Shown here: positions 33,577-42,067 of the stretch, piece after piece
Layout: every line of letters begins with the position of its first letter
Position numbering within the stretch: the stretch's first letter is position 1
Source of the DNA: Desulfomonile tiedjei DSM 6799
Lineage (GTDB): Bacteria > Desulfobacterota > Desulfomonilia > Desulfomonilales > Desulfomonilaceae
Reading direction: 5' to 3'
NCBI RefSeq assembly: GCF_000266945.1
Contig: NC_018025.1
Span: 6,328,001-6,392,000, forward strand
Length of the DNA stretch: 64,000 nt
The notes under the pieces: generated by a model
Database searches by the model: none
Told to the model about the DNA's origin: nothing
What the model saw: only the letters and a program-made list of their open reading frames with translations
Made by a program: the position numbers and the translations under genes

Positions 33577-34740
33577 TTAGACAGCCCGGGCGACGATGAC
33601 CTTCAAATAGCGCGTTTCGGGCATTGTCAGAAGAAACGGGTGATCCGGCCCTTGTCCTGCAACGTTGAGAATGCGCAATTCCTTGCCGCTCTGCCGGGAA
33701 GCAGCGAGAAGTGCATCCTCAAAAGATTGTTGATCCAGGTGATGCGAGCACGAGCATGTCACCAGGATTCCGCCTGCATTGAGCTTGTTCAGGCTGCGCC
33801 GGTTCACGTCGATATATCCCTTAAGACCCTCTTTTAAATGGGATTTTCCTTTGATAAAAGCGGGCGGGTCCAGGACGATCATGTCCCAGGTTTCGGAGGT
33901 TTTCTTTAAAAAATCGATGACGGGCTCCCGTACCGCTTGAAATTTCGCTGACATACCGTTCAATTCAGCAGTCTTTAAGGCTATATCGAGCGCAGGTCTG
34001 GAATTGTCCACCGCCGTTACAGTCTCAGCTCCGTTTGCTGCAGCGTGAAGTCCCCAGGCTCCGGTATAGGAGAACAGGTCGAGCACCTTGGCTCCAGGAA
34101 ACGTATTTTGGCTGACGAGCGTTCTGTTCGCCTCCTGATCGAGGAAATACCCGGTCTTTTGTCCGTTTTGGATATCCACGACGAATCGTAGCGTACCCGA
34201 ATGTATAATCGTGGTCTCAGGCACGTCCCCGTACGCGAGTCTCTTCTCCTGGGATAATCCTTCCAGAAGGCGCATGGGGGAATCATTTCGAAGGAAGATG
34301 CCTTCCGGAGCAAGCACATGGATCAGTGCTTCCACAATTTGGTCGAGAAGCGCATCGATTCCAGCGGTAAGGCTCTGCACGGACAGAAACGGTCCGTACC
34401 GATCCACAATGAGGCCTGGCAGGAAATCGCTTTCCGCAAAGACGACCCTGTACGCATCCCGCAACGATGCAATCGGTTTCCTGAATTCCAAAGCAGCCGA
34501 GATTCGTTTTCGAAAAAAATCCGTATCAATGGTCTCTTTTTTCCGGGAAACAATCCGAGCAGCAATGAGGCTGTTGGGGTTTGCATATACCATTCCGAGG
34601 AATTCCCCGGAAACGTCCGTGAGCTCATGAAGAGAGCCGGCTTCAAGTTGAGAAATCGGGGGATTGGCAATCTCATTTGAGAAGACCCAGAGATGGCCCC
34701 GCCGTATTCGTCTATCGTGGTTTTTTTTGAGAGTAATCAT
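33577..34740 (-). CDS. rlmI: 23S rRNA m5C1962 methyltransferase-like protein (RlmI family)
   Basis: A 387-residue protein with the RlmI plan: N-terminal PUA domain (RRGHLWVFSNEIA at its start), the middle EEHRO-like domain (FLPGLIVDRYGPFLSVQ), then a Rossmann methyltransferase with VLDLFSYTGAWGLHAAANGA, VDNSRPALD, DPPAFIKGKSHL and CSCSHH; the last two resemble the DPP and TCSC motifs of RNA m5C enzymes. Start choice is uncertain: ATG 34740 fits family alignment best, but a TTG at 34776 overlaps the previous stop and would add 12 residues. It follows the ABC permease gene and may be cotranscribed although unrelated in function. Modification of the exact 23S position is inferred from the family. 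Confidence 0.88.
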   Translation of the reverse strand: MITLKKNHDRRIRRGHLWVFSNEIANPPISQLEAGSLHELTDVSGEFLGMVYANPNSLIAARIVSRKKETIDTDFFRKRISAALEFRKPIASLRDAYRVVFAESDFLPGLIVDRYGPFLSVQSLTAGIDALLDQIVEALIHVLAPEGIFLRNDSPMRLLEGLSQEKRLAYGDVPETTIIHSGTLRFVVDIQNGQKTGYFLDQEANRTLVSQNTFPGAKVLDLFSYTGAWGLHAAANGAETVTAVDNSRPALDIALKTAELNGMSAKFQAVREPVIDFLKKTSETWDMIVLDPPAFIKGKSHLKEGLKGYIDVNRRSLNKLNAGGILVTCSCSHHLDQQSFEDALLAASRQSGKELRILNVAGQGPDHPFLLTMPETRYLKVIVARAV

Positions 34741-34772
34741 AAGAGTTTTGGGAAGTACACCCCTTGTAGTAA

Positions 34773-35621
34773 TCAATCATTCAGACGGAGTCTTGGGTCC
34801 AGGGTGTCCCGGATAGCCTCGCCGAGCATGTTGTACCCCATAACCGTCACGAGTATGGCCAGGCCCGGAAATAACGAGAGCCACCATGCGATTTCTATGT
34901 TGTCTTTCCCCTCAGTCAGCATATTTCCCCAGGAAGGGTCAGGGGGCTGCACTCCTATGCCCAGGAACGACAATCCCGATTCCACGAGAACCGCTGCAGC
35001 AACGCCCAGGGTAGCTGAGACCAGCACGGGGGCCATTGCATTGGGGAGAATGTGCAGGAAAATGATCCGAAAATCGCTCGCTCCCTGACTTATAGCAGCC
35101 TGCACGAAATCGCGTTCCCGGATACTGAGGAATTCCGCACGAACGAGCCGAGTGACCCCCATCCAGGACGTCACTCCAATCACCACCATTATGTTCCAGA
35201 TACTGGGCCCGATGTATGCGATGACGGCAAGAATCAGGAAGAAGGAAGGAAAACACAACATCACGTCAACGAAGCGCATAATAACCCGGTCTACCACCCC
35301 TCCGTAATATCCTGAGACAGAACCGAGAATCATCCCGACCAAAGTGGAGATTCCTACTGCCACAAATCCGACGCTCAGAGAAACCCAGGAACCGTACAAG
35401 ATGCGGGAAAACACATCTCTTCCGAGCACATCAGTCCCGAGGAGATGATCTTTGCTGGGCGGAGCCAAAATGTGGGCAGTGTCTATGCGGTCCGGTGCAT
35501 ATGGCGCTATAAGAGGCGCAAACAATGCCACGATGAAGAGCAGTGCCACTACGCACAAACCGATCATGCCCAGTTTATTCTTGGACAGACGTGAAAGAAA
35601 ATCTCCGGAAAATACTGCCAT
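34773..35621 (-). CDS. Peptide/nickel-type ABC transporter permease (DppC-like)
   Basis: A 282-residue inner-membrane permease. The N-terminal helix (KLGMIGLCVVALLFIVALFAP) is followed by the DppC signature HLLGTDVLGRDVFSRILYGSW, then five helices and the EAA loop ERDFVQAAISQGASDFRIIFLHILPN that contacts the ATPase. The end GEAIRDTLDPRLR is typical of the family. ATG 35621 is preferred over a TTG at 35645. It pairs with the DppB-like gene just upstream. No ATPase genes follow; rlmI does. Confidence 0.9.
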   Translation of the reverse strand: MAVFSGDFLSRLSKNKLGMIGLCVVALLFIVALFAPLIAPYAPDRIDTAHILAPPSKDHLLGTDVLGRDVFSRILYGSWVSLSVGFVAVGISTLVGMILGSVSGYYGGVVDRVIMRFVDVMLCFPSFFLILAVIAYIGPSIWNIMVVIGVTSWMGVTRLVRAEFLSIRERDFVQAAISQGASDFRIIFLHILPNAMAPVLVSATLGVAAAVLVESGLSFLGIGVQPPDPSWGNMLTEGKDNIEIAWWLSLFPGLAILVTVMGYNMLGEAIRDTLDPRLRLND

Positions 35622-35660
35622 AATCTTGTTCAAACCCTTGTGCAAAAAACTTCGGTCGGT

Positions 35661-36638
35661 TTATTCGCTCACCCGTATTCTGGGGTCTGCCATTGAGTAC
35701 ATAAGATCCGCGAGCAAGTTCCCCAGGAGCGTAAGAACGGCTCCGATCACGAGAATCCCCATTACACTTGGATAATCTCTCATCATAACGGATTGATAGA
35801 ACAACTGACCCATTCCGGGTATGGCAAAGATCGTCTCGGCTATGACACTTCCTCCAATGAGACCCGGGATTGATAATCCGAGAATAGTAATCACCGGCAG
35901 AAGCGCATTCCTTAGGGCATGCTTGAAAATGACTGTCCGTTCATCAAGTCCCTTGGCCCGCGCAGTGGTAATGTAATCCTGCCGAATGACTTCCAGCATA
36001 TTGGATCGCATGTACCGGCTCATCCCCGCAAGTCCGCTGAATGCAGACACAAATACTGGAAGGATGAGGTGTTTTGAAAAATCGAGTACCTGTCCTACGG
36101 ATGACAGCTCTGTATAATTCAGCGATCTCAAACCGGAAATGGGCAGTATATTTAGCTGGACTCCAAACAGGATCATAAGCAGCAAGGCAAGCCAAAAGCT
36201 TGGCGTGGCAAATCCCAAAAACACGAAGAGCGTGGTAAATCTGTCAAAAAGAGAGTTCCGCTTTACCGCAGACATTACCCCTATTGGAACGGCAACAATG
36301 AGAATGACGCTCAGAGAAAGAACGTTTATCAGGATCGTTATGGGGATACGCTCGGCAATCTTATCGATCACCGGTCTGCTATCCGGAGCGAAGGAACGTC
36401 CGAAATCCAGCACTACGATATTCTTCAGCCATTTGCCGTATTGCACGTACCAGGGCTGGTCAAGTCCATAATGGGCTCGTATCCGCTTGATGGCTTCTTC
36501 ATTCATATTGGGATTGAGATCCGTCACGAGGCTGGTCGGATCTCCGGGTGCCATCTTCATTACGCCGAATGAAATAATCGTGATTCCCAAAAGAACAGGA
36601 ATCATCAAGACAAGGCGCTTGGCTATATAAGAAATCAT
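35661..36638 (-). CDS. Peptide/nickel-type ABC transporter permease (DppB-like)
   Basis: A 325-residue permease with six membrane helices. It has the DppB N-terminal pattern ([27 protein letters not shown]), the periplasmic [21 protein letters not shown] segment and the EAA loop [35 protein letters not shown] lies before the ATG, six bases after the binding protein stop. Forms a heterodimer with the DppC-like protein. Confidence 0.92.
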   Translation of the reverse strand: MISYIAKRLVLMIPVLLGITIISFGVMKMAPGDPTSLVTDLNPNMNEEAIKRIRAHYGLDQPWYVQYGKWLKNIVVLDFGRSFAPDSRPVIDKIAERIPITILINVLSLSVILIVAVPIGVMSAVKRNSLFDRFTTLFVFLGFATPSFWLALLLMILFGVQLNILPISGLRSLNYTELSSVGQVLDFSKHLILPVFVSAFSGLAGMSRYMRSNMLEVIRQDYITTARAKGLDERTVIFKHALRNALLPVITILGLSIPGLIGGSVIAETIFAIPGMGQLFYQSVMMRDYPSVMGILVIGAVLTLLGNLLADLMYSMADPRIRVSE

Positions 36639-36644
36639 GTCACC

Positions 36645-38288
36645 TCAAGGCTCGATCGTATATTTCTGCAACTGTTTCGGCACATACCATTTTATGAAAT
36701 TGTATCCGATTCCTATCGGAGCTGGATCTATACCCCGAAAACGGGAGCTTATGATGGGAAGCGCCTGCTGAACATACAAGAACGTGTAGGGCTGGTCTTC
36801 CGCAACTATCTCCTGAAATTTGTCGTAGTATTTTTTCCGCTCTTCCGGATCGTACACCGATGCTCCCTGCTCCAGAAGTGTATCTACTTCGGGATTATTG
36901 TAACTGACAAAATTCAGCTCGTTCTCGCCGGTTTTTTTGGAACTCCAGATGTCGATCTGGTTCGGATCGATGCCGATACCCCAGCCGAGCAGGCACGCTT
37001 CGAAGTTGCGTTTATTGATAAAATTCTTGAGAAATGCAGCCCACTCGATAACGCGGATCTTCACGTCTATGCCGATTTTTTTCAAATCACTCTGGATGAT
37101 TGTCGCTGTATTCTTTCGAAGCTCGTTTCCCTGATTGGTAATAATCGTGAACTCGAAAGGTTTTCCATCTTTCTGCATAACACCGTTTTCCAGTTTCCAG
37201 CCTGCCTCTGCAAGCAACCGTTTGGCGCCTTCAGGATCGTACGGATACTTTTTGACATTGTGGTTGTACCACATAGTGTCGGGTTTATACGGCGCATTCG
37301 TCACTTGACCCAATCCCAGGAGAACGCCCTGGACGATGCTCTCCCTGTTCATGGCCATGGTCAGCGCCTGTCTGACTCTTTTGTCCTCAAATTTCCAGTC
37401 CCGAAGGTTGTACCCGAGATAGGTGTAACTGAATGTCAAGTATTCGTATTTCTTGAAATTGTCTTTGAACCATTGGGTATCGGTCTGTCTCTTGTACTGA
37501 AGTGGAGTCAATCCCATTTGATCCAATCTTCCGGCTTTCAACTCAAGAAACATGGTTGCAAGGTCAGGGATAGTTCGGGTGAGCACTCGATCGATATAAG
37601 GCCGGCCTTCAAAATATTTGTGATAACTATCCACTATAATTTTTTCGCCGGTCACCCATTCCTTGAACCGATACGGACCGGTCCCCACAGGATCCCTTTT
37701 CAAAGGACTCTGAGTTACGTCCTTGCCTTCCAGGAGATGTCTCGGATGGATTGCCTGGCCCCAGGAGCCCAGAGCGGGCGCGTACGGCTTATCGTAGGTC
37801 ACTTCGATTGTATGATCGTCGATGACATGAAATTCCTTTACTTTTAAGAAATCCGTTGCATAGGCCGTGGGCGTTTTAGGATCGATATAGAGCTTGTACG
37901 TGAACTCCACATCTTTGGCGGTGAACGGAGTTCCATCCTGCCAGAGCACGTCTTTTTTCAGAAAAAACTTGATCTTGAGCTTGTCTTCGGAAATCTCCCA
38001 TTTTTCGGCAAGATCGCCGGTAAGTAAGATATCTTTATCGTACTTTACGAGACCATTGTAAATAAGTCCGGTTATATCGAAGCTGGCTGAATCCGATGCA
38101 AGAACCGGGAGGAGCACCGAAGCGTCTCCGATGCTGCCCCTGACTATCATGTCACCGTATGCGGGCTTTCCTTCGTCCGCGACCGTATTCTTGACCGAAC
38201 CGGTCGATGGACTGGAATTGTTCGATCCACATGCGGACATGGCAAACATAAGTGCCAGGAGTACAAGAAACCGTGATAAGTTGTTCAT
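36645..38288 (-). CDS. Periplasmic solute-binding lipoprotein, peptide type (SBP_bac_5)
   Basis: A 547-residue binding protein. The lipoprotein signal is MNNLSRFLVLLALMF then AMSAC, with Cys20 as the lipidated residue; Met at -3 of the lipobox is a little unusual. The mature part has the family signature WEISEDKLKIKFFLKKDVLWQ, the hinge strands with LTMAMNRESIVQGVLLG and a long C-terminal lobe. Start 38288 has GAAGGAAA before it; an in-frame ATG 78 bases earlier would put 26 extra residues ahead of the signal. Ligands of the family include peptides, nickel, sugars and opines; this one cannot be assigned. First gene of an operon with two permeases. Confidence 0.9.
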   Translation of the reverse strand: MNNLSRFLVLLALMFAMSACGSNNSSPSTGSVKNTVADEGKPAYGDMIVRGSIGDASVLLPVLASDSASFDITGLIYNGLVKYDKDILLTGDLAEKWEISEDKLKIKFFLKKDVLWQDGTPFTAKDVEFTYKLYIDPKTPTAYATDFLKVKEFHVIDDHTIEVTYDKPYAPALGSWGQAIHPRHLLEGKDVTQSPLKRDPVGTGPYRFKEWVTGEKIIVDSYHKYFEGRPYIDRVLTRTIPDLATMFLELKAGRLDQMGLTPLQYKRQTDTQWFKDNFKKYEYLTFSYTYLGYNLRDWKFEDKRVRQALTMAMNRESIVQGVLLGLGQVTNAPYKPDTMWYNHNVKKYPYDPEGAKRLLAEAGWKLENGVMQKDGKPFEFTIITNQGNELRKNTATIIQSDLKKIGIDVKIRVIEWAAFLKNFINKRNFEACLLGWGIGIDPNQIDIWSSKKTGENELNFVSYNNPEVDTLLEQGASVYDPEERKKYYDKFQEIVAEDQPYTFLYVQQALPIISSRFRGIDPAPIGIGYNFIKWYVPKQLQKYTIEP

Positions 38289-38438
38289 AAATTTCCTTCG
38301 GTCGCATATGAGGAGATTTTTCAGCCCCCGTTTCGAGAATATAGTAAAAATACGAAAATCCGGCAAGAGGTCCTCGTTTGTGTCATCTTTGGCACGTTCA
38401 TCTCAACGGTCTTGCAGGAGTTCTGTTGAATTGCTAAG

Positions 38439-38828
38439 TTGAGTTCATCTTACGGTGATGGGGTGATCTTGCCTCCGAGCGCACTGCAAGAGAATGAGCA
38501 AAGGGGAAAAGGGTTGGAGGAAAAAGATCTTTCTGAAAAGCAGCGTGAATGGCTTGAAGCATCAAGGAAGATAGGCCGCGTGTCCATGACAAAGACAGAG
38601 CGTCTCTTGCTTGAACGTCTGTACAAAGAAATGCTTCCTCATGAGCAGCAGGATCTGCAACAATTCATCCAGGACAAGTACGGTAAAAAGCCCGAAGAAT
38701 CCGGGGAAGAAAAACAGACGGAAGACGATCCTATTGAACGCATGATGCAGAAAACGTGGTCGATCCCGTCGGAAAAATTCAGATCTGCACTGGCGAAAAC
38801 CCAACCCTCGAGGCCTCCGAGAAAATGA
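38439..38828 (+). CDS. Small hydrophilic protein, function unknown
   Basis: About 129 residues if read from the TTG at 38439; a GTG at 38463 is the next candidate and neither has a strong ribosome site. The protein is highly charged, rich in Glu, Lys and Gln, with a predicted helical stretch LSEKQREWLEASRKIGRVSM and ERLLLERLYKEMLPHEQQ, and no membrane segment or cysteine. No family recognised. It is divergent from the peptide ABC operon and precedes serS by about 275 bases with a terminator between. Confidence 0.5.
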   Translation: MSSSYGDGVILPPSALQENEQRGKGLEEKDLSEKQREWLEASRKIGRVSMTKTERLLLERLYKEMLPHEQQDLQQFIQDKYGKKPEESGEEKQTEDDPIERMMQKTWSIPSEKFRSALAKTQPSRPPRK

Positions 38829-38916
38829 ATCCTTGCTTTTTGAAAAGATGGACGCGGCAGATTCTGTCATCGGTTTACCCTGAACAGGATTGCATGCCTG
38901 ATACGAATTTGCATTC

Positions 38917-38964
38917 AAAATCCCTCCATTCCCCCCTTTATAAAGGGGAGTTAGAGGGGATTTT
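38917..38964 (+). terminator. Hairpin with T-run downstream of the small hydrophilic gene
   Basis: AAAATCCC (38917) pairs with GGGGATTTT (38956-38964) and CCCCTTTA pairs with TAAAGGGG in between, giving a long stem with a loop and TTTT at the end. May also be a dispersed repeat. Confidence 0.6.
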
Positions 38965-39104
38965 CGTCCAATTTTGAAAGCAAATTGGCATGAATCATTG
39001 TTTTGAAAGATTTCTTTGCTTTATTTTCGTGGCAAGAACGAACAACTTCCTGCCACGTCTGAATGTGCAGAAGCTGCACAGGTGAGTTGAAAAGGAGCTC
39101 TCTT

Positions 39105-40382
39105 ATGCTTGATATCGCTTTCATTCGAAGCAATCCGGAGATCATTAAAGAAGGCATTCGCAAGAAAAGAATGCCTATGGATGTTGATGAACTCCTTTCT
39201 GTTGACGAGGAATTAAGGAAAACCCGCGCCGAAGTCGAGTCATTACGAGCCGATCGAAATCGGGTATCCAAAGATATTCCCAAGCTCATGGGTGAGGAGC
39301 GGGATCAAGCTGTGGAACTGGTAAAAAACGTCAAGGATCGTATGGCTCAAGCCGAGCCTCGGCTGAAGGAGCTTGAAGAGCGATTCGACCGCCTGATGCT
39401 CATGGTGCCGAATCCACCTCTCGACATGGTTCCTGAAGGCGATTCGGACGATGACAATGTTGAGGTCCGGCGGTTCGGTGAACCGACACAATTCGCTTTT
39501 CCTCCCAAAGATCATCTGGAACTGGCTGAGGGACTCGGAATTCTCGACATGCCCCGTGCCGTGAAAATCTCCGGTGCGCGCATGTACTTCCTGAAGAATG
39601 AAGGGGCGCTCCTGGAATTTGCGCTTTTCAGGTTTGCTCTGGATTTGCTCGTGTCCAAAGGTTTTCAGCCGATGATCGTTCCCCAGATCGTGCGACGCGA
39701 TGCGATGATCGGAACGGGGTTTTTTCCGTTGGGCGAGGAAGACACTTTCTTCATAGAAAAGGATCAGCTTTATCTTGTGGGGACTTCGGAAGTGCCATTG
39801 GTCTCCTATCACATGGACGAAATCCTCAATGAAAAAGAGTTGCCGAAGCACTATTGCGGATATTCTTCCTGCTTCAGGCGAGAGGCCGGTTCATACGGGA
39901 GAGACACACGCGGCTTTTACCGACTCCATCAATTCAACAAAGTGGAACAAATAGCCATCTGTGTAAACGATCCGGAAGTCTCCATGAAAGAGCATTATTT
40001 GCTCCTTGGAAACTCCGAGGAGTTGATGCGGTCGCTCGGTCTGCCGCACAGAGTGGCTCTTGCGTGCGGAGCCGAAATCGGCCAGGGACAAGTCTTGAAA
40101 CACGAGATCGAGACATGGATGCCGAGCAGGAATACGTATTCCGAGACGCACTCATGCTCGAGCCTGCATGAATTTCAGGCCCGGAGGCTCCGTCTACGCT
40201 GGCGTGGCAAGAACGGCAAAACTCATTATTGTCACACGCTCAACAATACGGCAATTGCATCTCCGAGAATATTCATTCCGATCCTTGAGAATTTTCAAAA
40301 CGAGGACGGCAGTGTTACCATTCCTGAAGTGCTTCGCCCTTATATGAACGGCATGGAACGAATCGAGCCCAAATCCAAATAA
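39105..40382 (+). CDS. serS: Seryl-tRNA synthetase (divergent motif 3)
   Basis: A 425-residue class II synthetase, full family length. Residues 1-100 form the tRNA-binding coiled coil (ELRKTRAEVESLRADRNRVSK). The core has the TxE serine-binding motif as GTSEVPLV, motif 2 CFRREAGSYGRDTRGFYRLH, and HTLNNTAIASPRIFIPILEN in place of the usual motif 3 (GLAxGRTxxAILEN): the glycine before the Arg is replaced by Ser-Pro while the Arg remains. The segment before WMPSRNTYSETHSCSS also departs from the common TGDxGFAAxKTYDLE pattern. It likely charges tRNA-Ser; whether it is the housekeeping copy cannot be told here. AAGGAG lies seven bases before the ATG. Monocistronic, ending at a strong terminator. 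Confidence 0.9.
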   Translation: MLDIAFIRSNPEIIKEGIRKKRMPMDVDELLSVDEELRKTRAEVESLRADRNRVSKDIPKLMGEERDQAVELVKNVKDRMAQAEPRLKELEERFDRLMLMVPNPPLDMVPEGDSDDDNVEVRRFGEPTQFAFPPKDHLELAEGLGILDMPRAVKISGARMYFLKNEGALLEFALFRFALDLLVSKGFQPMIVPQIVRRDAMIGTGFFPLGEEDTFFIEKDQLYLVGTSEVPLVSYHMDEILNEKELPKHYCGYSSCFRREAGSYGRDTRGFYRLHQFNKVEQIAICVNDPEVSMKEHYLLLGNSEELMRSLGLPHRVALACGAEIGQGQVLKHEIETWMPSRNTYSETHSCSSLHEFQARRLRLRWRGKNGKTHYCHTLNNTAIASPRIFIPILENFQNEDGSVTIPEVLRPYMNGMERIEPKSK

Positions 40383-40402
40383 TCTGCAGCCAAAAAGGTA
40401 AA

Positions 40403-40443
40403 ATCGGGGAGAAATTTCTTGTAAGAAGTTCCTCCCCGATTTT
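40403..40443 (+). terminator. Terminator of serS
   Basis: ATCGGGGA (40403-40410) pairs with TCCCCGAT (40433-40440), with an inner TTTCTT/AAGAA stem, followed by TTTT. Resembles the family C palindromes. Confidence 0.75.
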
Positions 40444-40492
40444 CCTTCTTGATTGCGTAATCACATCACAGTTTACCTATGGGGTTTGTCAC

Positions 40493-41359
40493 ATGGCATT
40501 AAAGATGGGGTGGCTTTCAACCGGCCGTGATCCTGCTGCACGGAATCTTCTCCAAACGGTTTACGAAGATATAGCGAAGAACAATATTCCGGCATCTATT
40601 GAATGGGTTTTTTGCCACCGCGAGACCGGTGATGCGCCTCTCAGTGAAGAGTATCGCCAGCGAGAGCTCTTCTTCGATCTCGCTGCAGGTTTCAATATAC
40701 CTGTCGCGACTCTATCGCATCTTCGAGTTGCTCCGGACCTTCGGAAACGAGGTATTGCAGAGAGTCCTTCCGCAGCAGAAGCTTCCCCTGCTCTAGAAGA
40801 ATGGCGCAACCTGTTCGGTCAGGAAGTCATGAAGGTCATCCGGATGCTCCCCCCGGTAGATATCGTGATAATGGCCGGGTACATGCTCATTATTGGCGAC
40901 CCCGAGTTGGAAGGCATGGTGCTCGTGAATGTCCACCCGGCGCTTCCCTGGGGACCTCGCGGAACATGGCAGGAGGTCATCCATCAGCTCATTGCAGAAA
41001 ATGCGGAAGAGCAGGGCATCATGGTTCATGTGGTCACCAAAACCCTGGACCGCGGACCGGTCATCTCGTACTGCAGATTTCCGATAAAGGGAGCCCAATG
41101 GGATCCTCTTTGGGATGCGTGGCACAATGAGATTAAACCTGAATCTACTCGTGAAGAGCGTGAAGCTCATCCATTGTTCCTGAAAATACGGGCCGAAGGA
41201 GAGATTCGGGAACTCCCGCTGCTGCGATCCGCTATCCGGGAAATCGCGTATGGAAATATTACTATCCGCGATAAGCGAATCCGGGTGGGGGGAATGGCTC
41301 AGGAAAACGGTGTGGATCTGACGGAAACCATAAGCAAGATCGTTTTTCAGGAAAAGTGA
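40493..41359 (+). CDS. Formyltransferase-like protein (PurN/Fmt fold)
   Basis: A 288-residue protein with the formyl transferase N-terminal fold: VDIVIMAGYMLIIGDPELEG, then VLVNVHPALPWGPRGTWQEV with the catalytic His-Pro region, and the late Asp in VTKTLDRGPVISYC. These residues match glycinamide ribonucleotide formyltransferase (PurN), which takes formyl from 10-formyltetrahydrofolate. The C-terminal 80 residues (EREAHPLFLKIRAEGEIREL) are longer than in PurN, so it may serve another pathway. The start lacks a strong ribosome site. It lies about 110 bases after serS, beyond the serS terminator. Confidence 0.75.
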   Translation: MALKMGWLSTGRDPAARNLLQTVYEDIAKNNIPASIEWVFCHRETGDAPLSEEYRQRELFFDLAAGFNIPVATLSHLRVAPDLRKRGIAESPSAAEASPALEEWRNLFGQEVMKVIRMLPPVDIVIMAGYMLIIGDPELEGMVLVNVHPALPWGPRGTWQEVIHQLIAENAEEQGIMVHVVTKTLDRGPVISYCRFPIKGAQWDPLWDAWHNEIKPESTREEREAHPLFLKIRAEGEIRELPLLRSAIREIAYGNITIRDKRIRVGGMAQENGVDLTETISKIVFQEK

Positions 41360-41370
41360 GTTCGCGAACC

Positions 41371-41490
41371 TCTCGCTGCCGGTCCATTCTGTCGATATTA
41401 TTGATTATATTGAAGATGTGCCGGCACGGAGGCACGGCACCCACCAATACACCTATCCCTCAATCGAACATTAGTTTTGCCAATTCCTAT
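41371..41490. repeat. Family A repeat downstream of the formyltransferase-like gene
   Basis: Runs TCGCTGCCGGTCCATTCTGT, then ATTATATTGAAGATGTGCC, the GCACGGAGGCACGGCACC core (41425-41442) and a degraded right end. It lacks the left half, like a cleaved copy. Confidence 0.8.
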
Positions 41491-41519
41491 AAGTTAGATC
41501 CAACACTACCGATTTTACC

Positions 41520-41954
41520 CTATGTAGTGTCACCGTATTTTGCCTGCTTTTCCGAAGCCCTGCTGTTGAATCGTATCGCATCGATCACGAATCTTTCGTG
41601 GGTACCTTCGGAAATAGAATCCACTCCATCTTCGGCTGAAAAAGAAAAGACCAGTTTCCGGCCCTCTACTTGCTCCAATTTCCCATGAATTGTTACGAGG
41701 AGCCCCGGAGGTGTAGCCGCAGAATGAGTCAATGTGATGCCAGTGCCGACCGTCTGCTCTTCCGGCCAATCAATGTGAGGATTGATTGCTCGTATGCAGG
41801 CCCATTCAACTAAGCCCACCATAAAGCCGGTTGCCAATACCTTCGGCATGACCTGGAATTCAGATGATTCAGGAAACAAATGGGGAACCGTCTTGTTATC
41901 CGGAACCATGAATCTGAACCGAAACGTCAACCCTGGCTGCAAGGATGATTTCAT
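41520..41954 (-). CDS. FlK-like hot-dog thioesterase
   Basis: A 144-residue hot-dog protein of the fluoroacetyl-CoA thioesterase type. With the start at 41954 (GAGGAACGG just before), Thr42, Glu50 and His77 fall where the FlK catalytic Thr42, Glu50 and His76 lie (MPKVLATGFMVGLVEW, then GTGITLTHSAATPPG). Later EGRKLVFSFSAEDGVDSISE and GTHERFVID are also family-typical. Most relatives outside Streptomyces are general acyl-CoA thioesterases, so fluoroacetate resistance is only one possibility. It is divergent from the LysR regulator, which probably controls it, and near a short-chain fatty acid transporter. Confidence 0.82.
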   Translation of the reverse strand: MKSSLQPGLTFRFRFMVPDNKTVPHLFPESSEFQVMPKVLATGFMVGLVEWACIRAINPHIDWPEEQTVGTGITLTHSAATPPGLLVTIHGKLEQVEGRKLVFSFSAEDGVDSISEGTHERFVIDAIRFNSRASEKQAKYGDTT

Positions 41955-42048
41955 TCCGTTCCTCACACTCGAGAAAATTTTTCCATATTCCGATCCATAT
42001 TACTAAATGGTATATTCATTCATCAAATTCATAAACGGCATATTATTT

Positions 42049-42063
42049 ATAAGGAAATCTTAT
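42049..42063. promoter_or_regulatory. Candidate LysR-type operator
   Basis: ATAAG-GAAAT-CTTAT is a perfect palindrome with the T-N11-A geometry favoured by LysR regulators, in the intergenic region between the thioesterase and lysR-like genes and only a few bases before the regulator start. Position suits autorepression. AT-rich context makes chance possible. Confidence 0.45.
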
Positions 42064-42067
42064 CAAA

